Assembly: GCA_032358165.1 (NCBI GenBank)
Contig: JAALGY010000021.1
Coordinates: 1,426,001 to 1,490,000, forward strand
Reading direction: 5' to 3'
Source: Diplosphaera chodatii
Taxonomy: Eukaryota > Chlorophyta > Trebouxiophyceae > Prasiolales > Stichococcaceae
Length of the DNA stretch: 64,000 nt
The position numbers and the translations under genes were made by a program. The notes beneath the pieces are model-generated. The model had not been told where the DNA came from, made no database searches, and was given only the letters and a program-made list of their open reading frames with translations. Shown piece after piece: positions 24,101-34,437 of the stretch; position 1 is the first letter of the stretch; the number at the start of each line of letters is the position of its first letter.

Positions 24101-24946
24101 CATGATCAGAGCATCTGGCAGATGCGCGTGAAACGGCTCAAACTGCACCTGCCGGCCTCCAGGCGCGCCGCCTCCTTCGCAGCAGCTTCCGCCTCCTGGC
24201 GCTTGCGCTCATCCTCCTGCGCCTTCTGCGCTGCCGCCTCTGCCCCCCTGCAGTCCCGGCAGTCATCCGGTCAGGGGGTAAACACGTGTCGCTATAATGC
24301 ATGCAGCAACCGACAGGACCTCAGCGCATGCTGTTGGTCATGCAGTGCAGCCGCCTGAACCAGGCATCCTTCGGTCATCTGCTGCAGACTGCACCTGCGC
24401 TGCTGTTCCTCCCGCTCACGATGCGCTGCATCCGCTGCCTCCTGCTGCCGCTGCTGCTCGGCATCCGCCAGCGGCTGCAGCTGCGCCTTGCGTGCGGCAG
24501 CATCAGCTTCCAGCTTCTCGTGATCCGCGGCCAAGGACAGTATCTTATCGGTCATGCCCTTGCCATACACCTGCATCAGGTCAGGTGGTAGGCCTGCACA
24601 TGCGCTGGCTGCCGGCACAGCATGCCGTCCATGTGGACCTGATAGGATGCAGGCGACGCTAATCGCCTCACACCCACATGTCAGTCATGCATTTGTCATC
24701 ATGCATGTCATGACCTGCAGAACGATGATTTTTCATTAAAGCACACACCTTCTTGTCTGGGTCGGTCTCCTGCGCCTTCGCCTTCATCTTGGTGATATCC
24801 ACACCGAGCTTCTGGACCTCAGCAGCAATGCTGTCCAATGCCGCAAGCTGCTCCAGGGCTGCTGGCCCGTCTGTCGGCTCAGCCACGCCGTCCAGCTGGG
24901 CGCGCAGTTGCTGCTGCAACTCCAGCGAGCGCTTGAACAGCGTCAT
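21157..24946 (-). CDS. Coiled-coil / thioredoxin / PUB / UIM fusion protein (putative p97-ubiquitin cofactor)
   Basis: ATG 24946 begins MTLFKRSLELQQQL. The first ~300 residues are charged coiled coil (KGMTDKILSLAADHEKLEA, then Ala/Glu/Lys/Arg runs). A thioredoxin fold follows: SLVHLHGGRSQLDDIL, LVVLDFSASW, active-site WCGPC (23292-23306), VIFVKCDAEA and the cis-Pro block AFPTFHIYRGGRV (~22875-22915). Next is a PUB/PUG domain: LLAYVRNLVAHPEDPKFRRI (~22470-22530), then SNARYKAAVG and CMAALGFQPIMEASEE (~22130-22230), then LVLEHPSPELPRVKVLLEQA. After a Pro/Ala/Gln-rich linker the C-terminus EDEDEELAWALQDSMDD fits a ubiquitin-interacting motif; TGA is at 21157. PUB domains bind the tail of p97/CDC48 and UIMs bind ubiquitin, so an ERAD or proteasome-linked redox adaptor is inferred. 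The order of blocks is seen directly; the function is not. It ends 90 bases upstream-to-downstream of DPM3, on the same strand. Confidence 0.75.
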
Positions 24947-25036
24947 GCTGACGGGCGACTGATGAAGTGGAGCCACAAAACCTTCCCACTTTGGACGCAC
25001 AGCCTTCGGCTGTCACTTGTCACCAGTTTGCCGACT

Positions 25037-25597
25037 TCACGCGTGCAGCACGCCTCTCTTGATCAGGTCTGCCCGTGCGAGGTCAATGTCCTGCAGAGCG
25101 CAGGCATGTAACAGGACATCAGCATGGATCACAGGCGCTGCCGGTGGCAAGCTGGCACATGCATAGCTATAGCAATCGGGTGCACGGTGAAGAGTCTCAG
25201 CTCCACCTTGCGTAGGCCAGCAGCCTCTTCGGGGCAATCGCGGAATGTGAACACACCGTACAGCACTGCGGCAATGGAATACAGCCCAAAGGCGACGACA
25301 GCAGCGACAGGAGCCTGCGACGCGTCACACACAGTGTGGCACAGCGCTCATCAGGCAGCGGTGACCAGTGTCCAATGTTCAGAGTCACAATTTTGTCGAC
25401 ACAGTGCAGTGGAACGTGCACTCAGTATGCACAGTGCAGATGAAGCCCTGCAGGGCTTGCTGTGAGGCAGTACAGCATGATCTACGCACCCAGAGGACTA
25501 CTTGATGCGTGATTTGTGGTAGGCCTGCGTACAGAGCTGCAACCCACGCTGCCAAGACCGTACTGAAGCACACGAGCACTCGAGTTATGCACAGCAT
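25037..25597 (-). CDS. DPM3: Dolichol-phosphate mannosyltransferase subunit 3
   Basis: DPM3 tethers and stabilises the catalytic DPM1 subunit at the ER for Dol-P-Man synthesis. Three exons, all joined in phase 0, give 89 residues, about the family length of ~92. Exon 1 (25597-25490) encodes MLCITRVLVCFSTVLAAW (helix 1) through QVVLW. Exon 2 encodes APVAAVVAFGLYSIAAVLYG (helix 2), then VFTFRDCPEEAAGLRK. Exon 3 encodes DIDLARADLIKRGVLHA and TGA. The TFxDCxEAA and ARADLxxRG motifs are diagnostic. The frame is open upstream to an ATG at 25672, which would add 25 residues; 25597 fits the family better. The gene is head-to-head with the methyltransferase at 25971 and head-to-tail with the thioredoxin-PUB gene, leaving only about 90 bases between. 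Confidence 0.9.
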
Positions 25598-25970
25598 CGA
25601 AAAGTTGCTGGACTTGCGCAAGGCAGCTGACTGCTGATCATGGAGTTGACGTGATGCACAGAAGGCAAGCATATATCAATTGGCAGACAAACATCTGTGG
25701 ACCAATGGCATCATGTCAAAATTCTGTCCGGGAGATCGCAGAGATCAAGCCCAGAAACATTGCGGCGTTCCGCAACTTGACACTGACACGTCGCTTATCA
25801 GATTGGGCATCAAAGCCGCTGCCATACGGCTGGTGCCCACAGATGCATCGGTGTCGCTGACGGCTCTGATGCAGCATATGCGCCAACAGCTCAACATACG
25901 CAATGCCCCGTCCTGCGAAACTAGCGTGGATCTGAAGTCTAAATAGCCGAAGAGGCAGCTAGGCTTCCTG
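25598..25970. promoter_or_regulatory. Short divergent promoter, DPM3 (-) / EEF1AKMT2 (+)
   Basis: 373 bases between two divergent ATGs must serve both genes. It is more AT-rich than the flanking exons. No TATA box is evident. Part may be translated if DPM3 uses the upstream ATG at 25672. Confidence 0.5.
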
Positions 25971-27350
25971 ATGAGCGCATGTGAGGAGGCCGAACGACCG
26001 CTGGCAGAGTTGTCGCTGCATGCGCAGGCGAGCGCAGCAGGAGATGAGCGCACCTCCGACGCTGAGTCTGATGACGAGGCGGAGCTGACAGGCTCCAAGC
26101 TTGGGCGACATGCATACTGGGTACGATCGATACCACACAGCAGCAGCAGCCACCGCACGTACTACGTGGCTTTGACATGCTTCAAACCGCATGCATGCAC
26201 GGATGCAGGAGGAGGCCTACCAAACAGAGCTGGCAAACTTTGACGATCATGGTGACGAAGGCGAAGTCTGGTGCGCAGGGCAGGCTTGCTCCAGGGTGCT
26301 TGACACAGACACCATGGCTGTCAACACCACCTTCAGGTCCGGTACTGGCGCCTGCAGGTTTGGGAGGGATGTGCTGGACACCGCTGTCAGGTGGACCGGA
26401 GACCTGCTGCGGCGTATGCATGGCGCAAGGGCACGCGACCTAAGCATCCTGGATGTCGGCTGCGGCAATGGCACAATGCTGGTCGGCCTTGCAGCCCAGG
26501 GTTTCGCTAATCTGGCGGGTCAGGACTATAGCGGCCATGCTGTTGAGTTAGCACGGCAGGTGCTGCTGCGGCACGACTTGACGCACGTCTGCTTGAGGGT
26601 GAGCAGGTGCTTTCGCAGCAACGTGCATGCCATGCCCACAGTCATGTGCCTACTTGCAGCTGACAGGCATTTGCAGGCCCCTGCATACACGGTTGCACCA
26701 AGGTCCACAACCTCTTTTCCATGCCATGACCTCGTGCTGCAGGAAGAGGATCTCTTGAAGTGTGGACATGGGGTCAAGCGTGTGGACGTCATCACAGACA
26801 AAGGAACACTGGATGCCATTGGGCTGTCAGACAACCCCCGTGGCAGGTGAACGCACCGATGCTCTGCCCTGCTCCAGCAGACGAGTGATTGCCAGCCCCA
26901 CCATCGTGGCATGTAATCTCGTGTGGCATGTGAACACCTCACCGCACAGCCCTGCAAAACCCTAAACCCTGCAGGGAGCAGTACCGGTCCTCGGTGTGGC
27001 ACCTGCTGAAGCCGGGCGGTGTGGTGGTGCGCTCACCGCAATCTCACATATGGCATTTGGCTTGCCTTCTCAGGCACTGCCTTGCAGAAGGGTGGCCTGA
27101 TCATATGCAGGAGGTGCATCGCTGTCTGCCGCAGGTCATCACGTCGTGCAACAGCACGCGGGAGGAGCTGGCCGCCCAGTTCTGCACTTCCGGTGGCGCC
27201 AGCGATGTGGATGCGCAAAGCCATGTCGATGGCAGCACAGAAGTGCGGTGGTGTCTTGTCGACTATGTGAACACATACCCCACCTTCAAGTTCGGCGGCG
27301 TCGAGGGCAGCAAGGTCTGCACGGTTGCCTTCCTTCGGTTGCCTTCCTAG
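25971..27350 (+). CDS. EEF1AKMT2: EEF1A lysine methyltransferase 2 (METTL10/EFM4-like)
   Basis: A class I SAM methyltransferase that methylates a lysine of elongation factor 1A. ATG 25971 starts an acidic leader, then SKLGRHAYW. Exon 2 encodes EEAYQTELANF and DDHGDEGEVW. The next intron splits the Trp codon, giving EVWFGRDVL. The SAM-binding core is SILDVGCGNGTMLVGLA (~26443-26493), followed by GQDYSGHAVELAR. Motif DKGTLDAIGL (~26798-26830) is the METTL10 hallmark. LLKPGGVV, VITSCN and PTFKFGGVEGSKV lead to TAG at 27348-27350. All motifs follow family order. The insertion DAQSHVDGSTEVRWC before the final strand is longer than in animals. Telomere-like CCCTAAACCCT occurs in an intron at about 26958. 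Confidence 0.9.
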
Positions 27351-27360
27351 CTTGATGTCC

Positions 27361-27903
27361 TCAGTAGCGTCTGAAGGTGGCTTCGAAACGAACCAGTTGC
27401 GATTGTGCACGGGGTGATGAGGGGAAAGTCGAAGTTCCCGCATCACGGGTCAGCGTGCAAGCAAGGATGCCCGAGTGAGTGCACAGGTGCTTCCACTGGT
27501 ATGGACTTGTGCTTCCAGCCCTCCAGCCTCGCTGGCAGCCACGCTGGCAGAGATCTCTTTGCGCAAGTGCCGAAGTGCACCACGCGTCAACATCTGCTGT
27601 ACTGGCTATGCGGCCCAGCTGCAACACGTAGGGGTCAAACGCATCGACACAGCGAAAGACTGCGCCATGGCGTACGAAGCTCCGAAGCAAGGTGCGTTTC
27701 ACCGATGCATCCGTGCTTAGGTCGCTGGCGTTTGCGGCCGCCTGCCACTCCGCTCGCGTTCTCATGGTGCAGTGCAGGCACTGTGCACCAGTGCGACCAC
27801 ACTCTGCGTTTGCTCCAGTCAGCTGCACCACCTGAATAGGCAATGGTAACTCGGAGGGTGTGTGCACAACCCTCTTATGGCACCACACACCGCGATCGGG
27901 CAT
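27361..27903 (-). CDS. Hypothetical 180-residue protein, uninterrupted frame
   Basis: An intronless frame from ATG 27903 to TGA 27361, convergent with the methyltransferase, whose stop is only 10 bases away. An internal ATG at about 27764 starts a stretch with a natural-looking composition (MRTRAEWQAAANASDL, FRCVDAFDPYVLQLG). I recognise no domain, signal peptide or helix. Long open frames also occur by chance at this GC level, and an intronless gene would be unusual here, so this may be a 3' region or a decayed gene copy. Confidence 0.25.
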   Translation of the reverse strand: MPDRGVWCHKRVVHTPSELPLPIQVVQLTGANAECGRTGAQCLHCTMRTRAEWQAAANASDLSTDASVKRTLLRSFVRHGAVFRCVDAFDPYVLQLGRIASTADVDAWCTSALAQRDLCQRGCQRGWRAGSTSPYQWKHLCTHSGILACTLTRDAGTSTFPSSPRAQSQLVRFEATFRRY

Positions 27904-28268
27904 GACCGTGTGCAGTCTGTGGGGTCTCTGGGCTGCAAAATCTCAATCTGGCTCAGGCGATCGTCTTATCAAGCTATGCTGGCCGTGTAACATCCGTCAC
28001 TCGCTGAGTTTCATGGTCTGAAGACAGCGCCCCAGTCGAAGCCCCTGCGCACCGTTTGGACTGTTGAGAGATGCAGTGGTGACCTTCGTGCATGCTTCAA
28101 CAGCCTGAGGGGCGCTGGCTGGCTGGGCGCTGCTGACTAAGTGCTGGGCGATTAGTAAACGCTGTCTTGTGCATACCTCCGGCCCTGCACCCCTCTACAT
28201 GAGTCCAGCAGCAGCGCCGACGGACCGCCTGGTGGCATGCAGTGGACCCTCCGAGCTCTGAGTCAGAC
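27904..28268. other. Intergenic region upstream of the NAT permease
   Basis: 365 bases with no supported coding block. It should hold the promoter of the permease, whose ATG is at 28269. Confidence 0.5.
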
Positions 28269-31200
28269 ATGGTGGATGAGAAGCCCACGGCTGTCCCGGC
28301 CAAGGAGGGCATGGCGACGTGGGCGCAGCGGGATGTGCGCATCCGCTACTCCATCCTGCAGAACCCCTCCTGGCCAGAGTGCCTGGTGCTGGGCTTCCAG
28401 GTGCTCCAACATGCTGTCTGCTCTCCGAGCTGGAGCCGACCAACGTGTGTATGGTCGTGCACTGCATGGTGGCACGAATGCACTGCTGCAAGGGTCCAGT
28501 TCTCATGGACTTGTCTCCTCCTGCTGTGCAGCACTACCTCACCATGCTGGGGTCCACGGTAAGATGTGTTGTGTCTGCATCCGTGCACCCCTGAACACGT
28601 TCATCGCAGCATGGTCCAGACAAATATCTCCTCCTGGCGAAATCGCTGATCCTCGTTGCAATCGCTGCTGCAGGTGCTCATTCCTTTTCTGCTGGTCCCT
28701 GCCATGGGCGGGACTGTAGGAGATCTGGCGAAGGTGAGGTCGCCTGTCTGTCAGACACTGCCATGTGCTGCGGAGCTTGCCATCACAGTAAGCGGCACAG
28801 TGCCAGGCTGGACCGACAAGATCTTTTATCATGGTTGCTGCAGGTTATCCAGACCATTTTCTTCGTGTCAGGGCTCGTCACGCTGCTGCAGACGTGCTTT
28901 GGCGATCGGCTGCCAATCATCCAGGCGAGTCAGGGCACCGGTCTGTGCAGCTGCGATTGGTGCAGGCGGCCCTGCTCTGCAACTGCACCAGACCACCAGC
29001 CTTGTGTGGGGCTCACCATCCGTCGCTGGCTGCAGGGCGGCAGCTTTGCGTACCTGCAGCCAGCCTTCGCCATCATCGCGCAAGTGCAGGCTACACAGAC
29101 GTTTGCCACGGAGCATGACCGCTTTGTGGTGAGGGCCGCCTGCAGCATGGGTGAACTGCTGGCTGGCGCAAGCGTTGTGCAGCACCTTGAGCCACGGACT
29201 GACAGTTTGCCATTGATTTGCGGTGCAGTATACGATGCGGGTGCTGCAGGGTGGCATCCTGGGGTCAGGGCTGGTGAGTGTATAGCACTGCTCGAGTTGC
29301 CAGGACTAGGCTTAGCCTGGCTCAGTGTTGAATTGCAATTGCCTTGCGAACCGCACCTGATGCAAACGTCACAACTGTGCTGCAGATCATTGCTTTCATT
29401 GGTGCTTCTGGCATTCTGACGGCTGTGCTGCACACCATCTCGCCCATCACTGTTGCAGGTGCACGCTCTGTCATGCCATTTGTGACAGTCGGCAGTTGCA
29501 AAACATGCAGTGGTGCAGGGTGCATCTCATGCCATTGCTAATGGTTCCGCCACAGCTGACAATAGTTGTGCCCTCACACGCATACAGCGAACATCGCAAT
29601 CGTGGGGCTGTCACTGTACAACGTGGGGTGGAACAACGGCATCAGCAACTGTGTTCAACTAGGTAAGCAGCATGTGTCACTGTCACCTCCTGTCTCTTCT
29701 AGAATGACAACACTGTGGCAGGGGCAGTCGAACCCTGAAGACACTTCTGCGCTTGATACTGATCTTGTCGCCCAGGCTTGCCGGTATTGGTTCTGATCGT
29801 CCTCTTCAGCCAGTACTTCCGAAAGCTGTACATCCCACTTCCACGTGGCCACAAGTGAGGATCCTTTTTGACAGCAGAAGCACTAAAGTGCCACATCATG
29901 CATGTGTGTGATGCTGACTTCGCTGAATTGGTGGCAGTCGTCACCAAATCTGCTAATGGTATCTCAGGTGGCGGGTGTTTGAGCTGCTGCCGGTGCTGCT
30001 GGCCATCGGCTGCACCTGGATCTATGGCATCATCGTCACAGAGGCAGGCGTATATGACAACTCGTCAGCAGCCACCCAGGCTGCCTGCCGCACAGACCAG
30101 ACCGACGTGCTGAAGAACACGCCGTGGTTCAGGTGAGGCAGTGTGCTGAAGTTGCACTGTTGTTGGTCGTCTGCAAACATGGCAACATGTCAGCCCAGCT
30201 AGCATGCACACTCATGTGCATGTGCGGTTACTGTCTGCAGGTTCCCATACCCAGGGCAATGGGGAACAATCATCTTCACCTGGTCGAGCGTGCTCACCAT
30301 GTTTGCTGGCGCCATCTCCGCCATGGTCGAGAGCCTGGGCGACTACTACGCAGGTTCGTGCAGCTTGTCTGCCAAGTGCAGAGGCCCTGCATCCCACAGC
30401 ACACGCACGTGTTGTTGACCTGCAGGCCGTACCAGCAGTGCATGGAGTGGCAAGAATGGTCAGTCCCGCCTGTAGACTGTTAAATGCCATGCTGCTGCAG
30501 CTGCAAAGATCTGCGGCGCGCCGGTGCCCCCGCCCTCCGTGCTGGCCCGCGCCGTCACGTGGCAGGGGCTGTGCTGCAGCATCGCCGGCCTGTTCGGCAC
30601 CGCCAATGGCACCACAGCCTACAACGAGAACATTGGGGCCATGCAGGCACGGTTCATGTGACGCTGCCCTGCAGCACAAACTGTCGTCATGGTGCCATGG
30701 ATGTGTGTCCACATGAGTGTCACAGTGTGCGCTTGCTCCTCACAGATCACTGGCGTGGGCTCACGGAGAGTCATTCAAGTCGCCAGCGTTCTCATTATGT
30801 TTGTGGCTGTCATCGGTGAGATTGCTGACATTGGTGTCGTATTACGCAGGACGTCAGCACATTTAATAACTGCCACTCGCTTGCTGACTGCCTGCACAAT
30901 CCTGATTGCAGGAAAATTCGGCGGGCTGTTTGCTTCAATGCCACAGGCGATGGTCAGCGGCTTGTTCGCCGTCATGTTCGGGATTATTGCGGTAAAGATC
31001 ATGCACCTGCGCTCTTATTATGAGGGCTCACGACAATTCTACTGTGCACGTGGCATGCTAGCATACAAAACCTCTTGTCGCATGAGCTCAGCACCATTTA
31101 CATGCGACCTCTCTGGGACCGCCGCCCTTGTGCTTCTTTAACCCTGCCGCTGTTGCATCGTGCAGGCAGTCGGACTCAGCCAGCTGCAGTACGTGGATCA

Positions 31201-32752
31201 GAATAGGTAGGCAACGCTAGTGGATCAAGGTGCAAGCCCTCAGCTGCATGGTCAGCCCCTGTCTGTACAAAGAACCAGAAGATTGACACCGTGGAGTGCT
31301 GCGCAGTCCTCGGAACATCTTCATTCTGGGCTTTGGGCTGTACTCCGGTAAGTCGAGTGCCACATCGCTGCAAAAACCTCTGCTGGACAATGCACTGGTG
31401 TTCAGCCTGATAATGCACGGGGTTCACTTATCAAGTGATTGTGTACAGGCTTGGCAATCCCCTACTGGTTTACCACCTACCAGACAACCAACGGCGTCGG
31501 CGTCATTCAGACCTCTGACCAGGATGCCAACAGTGAGTCACAATGGCTCCTGCGGACATTCTCCGAGACAGCGTACCCTCAGCAGTTCATCCTAGCATGA
31601 CCTCATGTCCCACGTATTGATATATGCAAGAGGTGGACACTTTGGCGCTGGCTGATGCGCAGACATCCTGAACGCCATCTTCTCGACTGGTGCTGCTGTG
31701 GCGCTGATAGCGACGCTGTTCCTGGACAACACCGTGCCCGGCTCTGACCGCGAGCGCGGCCTGCATGTGTGGTGAGCAAGGCAGAGTGTGTGCTGATCAG
31801 GCTAGTCCACTATACAGTACCAACAGGCCAATGCACCAACAGTTATCCTTATCCTGGCATGACGATTGTACTCTCAGCATGTTGGGTTGTTGCAGGACAA
31901 AAAGGCTCGAAGATGACGACACACACTGGTGGGACGACCCCGAGATGCTGGCGGTGAGCACCTTGCACCAGCTGGCTGCTGCCTGTGCAGACAGGAGCAG
32001 GACAGCACAGTGAACTTGTGCAGTCTCAGGTGGCCCACTGCACACATGTCACTTTGGCTCAATCTCGTCACTCGAATGTAGATTGCACCGCGGTCTGCTG
32101 CTGCAGGTGTACGGCCTGCCGTTCGGCATGACGAAGCACTTCCAGGCGCGCATAGGCGACCCGCTGCGGGCGCGGCTGAAGCGAACCGGCGGCCCCATGC
32201 TGCCCAAGTGGCGCGCCGCCAAGCGCAGCGTCGCCCGCGCGGTCACCTGCTGCGGCTTCATTGGGCCCGTCCACGACGAGAAGGAACTCACGGTGTGCTT
32301 CGCGGGCATTGCCAGGCCACCTGCCACTGCCTCCTGCAACCTCATACAGCCATGCAGCCGTGCGCGGCTTGGCAGACGTCGCACCAGGGGACACTGGCCT
32401 GGACAAGGATCCTCGCTGCACTGAAACCTGATGAGTGGCAGTCATGTCTTCAGTATTGGCGGCGTCATCACGCTACGGTGATGCTTGTCATGCCTGGTCA
32501 TGCATGAGCAGCCTGCCGCTGGCGCCAGACGAACTCCTTCCTGACTGGCTGACCTGCAGACTGGGATCCCATACAATCATCTGTGCGCTGCAGGGGTGTC
32601 CAACATGCGGGCAGACTGTGCGGCGGCAGCCGCAGGAATTTGACACTGTCGGCGGCGGTACCGGCGCAGTGCTGCCTGATCGTGGCAACACCGGCGTCTT
32701 CAGCAGGCGTGGCCATGAACAGGACGACTCTGCGCGTGTGTCCGCCATCTGA
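28269..32752 (+). CDS. Nucleobase-ascorbate transporter (NAT/NCS2 xanthine-uracil permease)
   Basis: A plasma-membrane purine/pyrimidine permease of the plant NAT family. About 15 exons follow ATG 28269: RYSILQNPSWPECLVLGFQ in part (~28340-28398), HYLTMLG, FLLVPAMGGTVGDLA, IFFVSGLVTLLQTCFGDRLP and GGSFAYLQPAFAI. Then IIAFIGASGILTAVL, FPYPGQWGT (~30239) and TWSSVLTMFAGAI. The family signature region is APVPPPSVL, FGTANGTTAYNENIGAMQ in part (~30593-30650) and ITGVGSRRVIQ (~30748), which carries E-N-x-G and the T-x-x-GSR end. KFGGLFASMPQAMVSGLF and FSTGAAVALIATLF are later helices. The cytosolic tail ends SARVSAI and TGA at 32750. The intron 28925-29035 uses a GC donor (CAG|GCGAGT), proven by the conserved Q|GGSFAYL junction. 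Substrate range cannot be set from sequence. Confidence 0.92.
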
Positions 32753-33430
32753 AGGCTGGGACTGAGGCTGCGCTTGCGGCTTTGATGGGCAGGGAGCCCT
32801 GAGAGCTCACAGCAACGAACTGCTGGAGTCTGTATGCACAGTCTGGAATGTCAGTCAAGGCACAAAGCAACCATGCGGTCGGCATGTATGCCATCGTGTA
32901 TGTCGTTATTCACTGCAAGTGGCTGCAGCGTCCTGTACAATGGTCGCGATCTCAGGGTACGGTGTCTCTTTGTGTGCATGTTTCCCCATTCGTCACAGGC
33001 TGGTCTGTGCTTTCGCTGTCTTCAGCACCATCGTGTGTGAGCTGCCTTGCTATAAATATACATTGGGGGTAAAATGCTGTTTACACGCGGGTGCCATTGT
33101 CCAAAAACAATGCAGAAGCAGCTGACAAACCCCAACCTGCAATATGATGCTCATCTGCTACAGCGACTAAGAGCAAATGACGTGCGAAAAGACTGTTGCC
33201 AAACACGCACAGCCGCTGTCCTGGCAGCCTGAGGGCCGAGCGCAGCCGCGGCTGCAACTGCTTGGGCATCTGCTACGGTGGCAATGCCGCTGCTCTGCTG
33301 CTGGTTAGGTAGCCTGCATACATGTAGGGACGTTTGGCAGGGGTCACTCAGCCAGCAGAGTGGTACTTCTGGAACGCCGGACCACTATGTACTTGCAATC
33401 AACAACGTGATGCCACCCCAAGCATGCAGT
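32753..33430. other. Intergenic, convergent 3' ends
   Basis: 678 bases between the NAT stop (+) and the bL36 stop (-). It contains an isolated TATA-box-like CTATAAATA at about 33050, with no gene evident downstream. Otherwise I see nothing. Confidence 0.5.
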
Positions 33431-33815
33431 TCACCTAACATGCTGGGATGCTGCTGCGGCTGAGGCATCCTGCGCTGCCAATGTTGCAAAGCCCTGCCGC
33501 TGCTTATGCTGCATAAAGCAAAGATGTTGCCATTGTCAGGCACAATGGCATTGCCTTGAGTGATGAGCACGAGCAGTGTTTGGCAGTGGAAGTCGCTTCA
33601 AGCTGTGCAGACTGATCGTGGGCAGGATATCGCAAGCCGCCATGCACACACACATCCGAGGGTGACAGCCTGCTGCCGGAAAAGGTGGTACAACATGGGA
33701 GGCGTGACAAACCGGGCACCTTGCGATTGGCGGAGCATATGACGTAGATGCGCCCACGCCGCCGCACAATTTTGCAGGCGTCACACATGCGCTTGACAGC
33801 CGAGCGCACCCGCAT
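33431..33815 (-). CDS. rpl36: Organellar ribosomal protein bL36
   Basis: Two exons (33815-33720 and 33508-33431), phase 0, encode 57 residues: [14 protein letters not shown]..., [15 protein letters not shown], then HKQRQGF and a short Ala-rich tail. The three Cys and one His that bind zinc are all present; the His is the first codon of exon 2. The [10 protein letters not shown] and HKQRQG motifs are diagnostic. bL36 is a zinc-ribbon protein of the large subunit in bacteria-derived ribosomes. The nuclear, intron-bearing copy implies import, most likely to the mitochondrion, because green plastids normally keep rpl36 in their own DNA. I could not place a transit-peptide exon; the frame near 33960 (MPSFLQ) does not join in phase. 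Confidence 0.88.
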
Positions 33816-34428
33816 GGTGACCGCCCGCTGCTCTGGCCTGCAGGTGCTGCCACCTACGGCGCGGAGTGGGTTCACGTCGCACAGATAGCGTGCAAGGGGC
33901 GCAGTCTGTGCAGGTCAGCACGAAGGTGCGCACCTGCAGGAAGGATGGCATGGCATTAGAGCAATACCTGTTTTGATACCCTTGCGGTCTGCAGCCAATC
34001 CGGCAGCTGCTCAGGCCAGCTCCGTCTGAGTTTACAAGGCCTGCAATGCGCAATGGTGCTCAACGAGTGTGCGAGCCACTTTGATGGGGAGACTCGATGG
34101 TGCGAGTTCGCCAAAGACGGTACAATGACGTCTGCCCCTCTGTAGCAAATTTAACAGCATCCAAATAAGTTCGCAGATGCAGAATGTGTACGGACAGGGT
34201 GGAGCGGACAGCGAGATGGCAGTGACCAGTGAGGATACAGCCCACCCTGAAGCATCAGCTGCCTCAGCAAACGTTGGGAACCTTAACATTGGCAAGTTGG
34301 AAAGTCTCGCACTAATTGGCATCAACGTTGTTTCCAGGTGTCGCAGTAGGTTCCGTGTGCGACGTGCTTCAAACCTCAACCTCAACCTCTGTTGAAAGCT
34401 TAGGACAACCTCAACTTCTGTTGAAAGC
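33816..34428. other. Intergenic region, bL36 5' side and DOT1-like 3' side
   Basis: 613 bases between the bL36 ATG and the stop of the next minus-strand gene. It should hold the bL36 promoter and possibly an unplaced targeting exon, plus most of the 29-bp duplication at 34381. Confidence 0.5.
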
Positions 34429-34437
34429 TTAGGACAC
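34381..34437. repeat. 29-bp tandem duplication overlapping a stop codon
   Basis: Two adjacent copies beginning CTCAACCTCTGTTGAAAGC and CTCAACTTCTGTTGAAAGC (34381-34409 and 34410-34437). The inner copy includes the TAA stop (34429-34431, minus strand) of the DOT1-like gene; the second copy keeps the same stop-codon context downstream. Confidence 0.9.

Noticed and set aside
33045..33065. TATA box (CTATAAATA) for an extra plus-strand or small RNA gene
   Set aside because: No coding block, snRNA or tRNA signature follows it; it lies between two convergent 3' ends.
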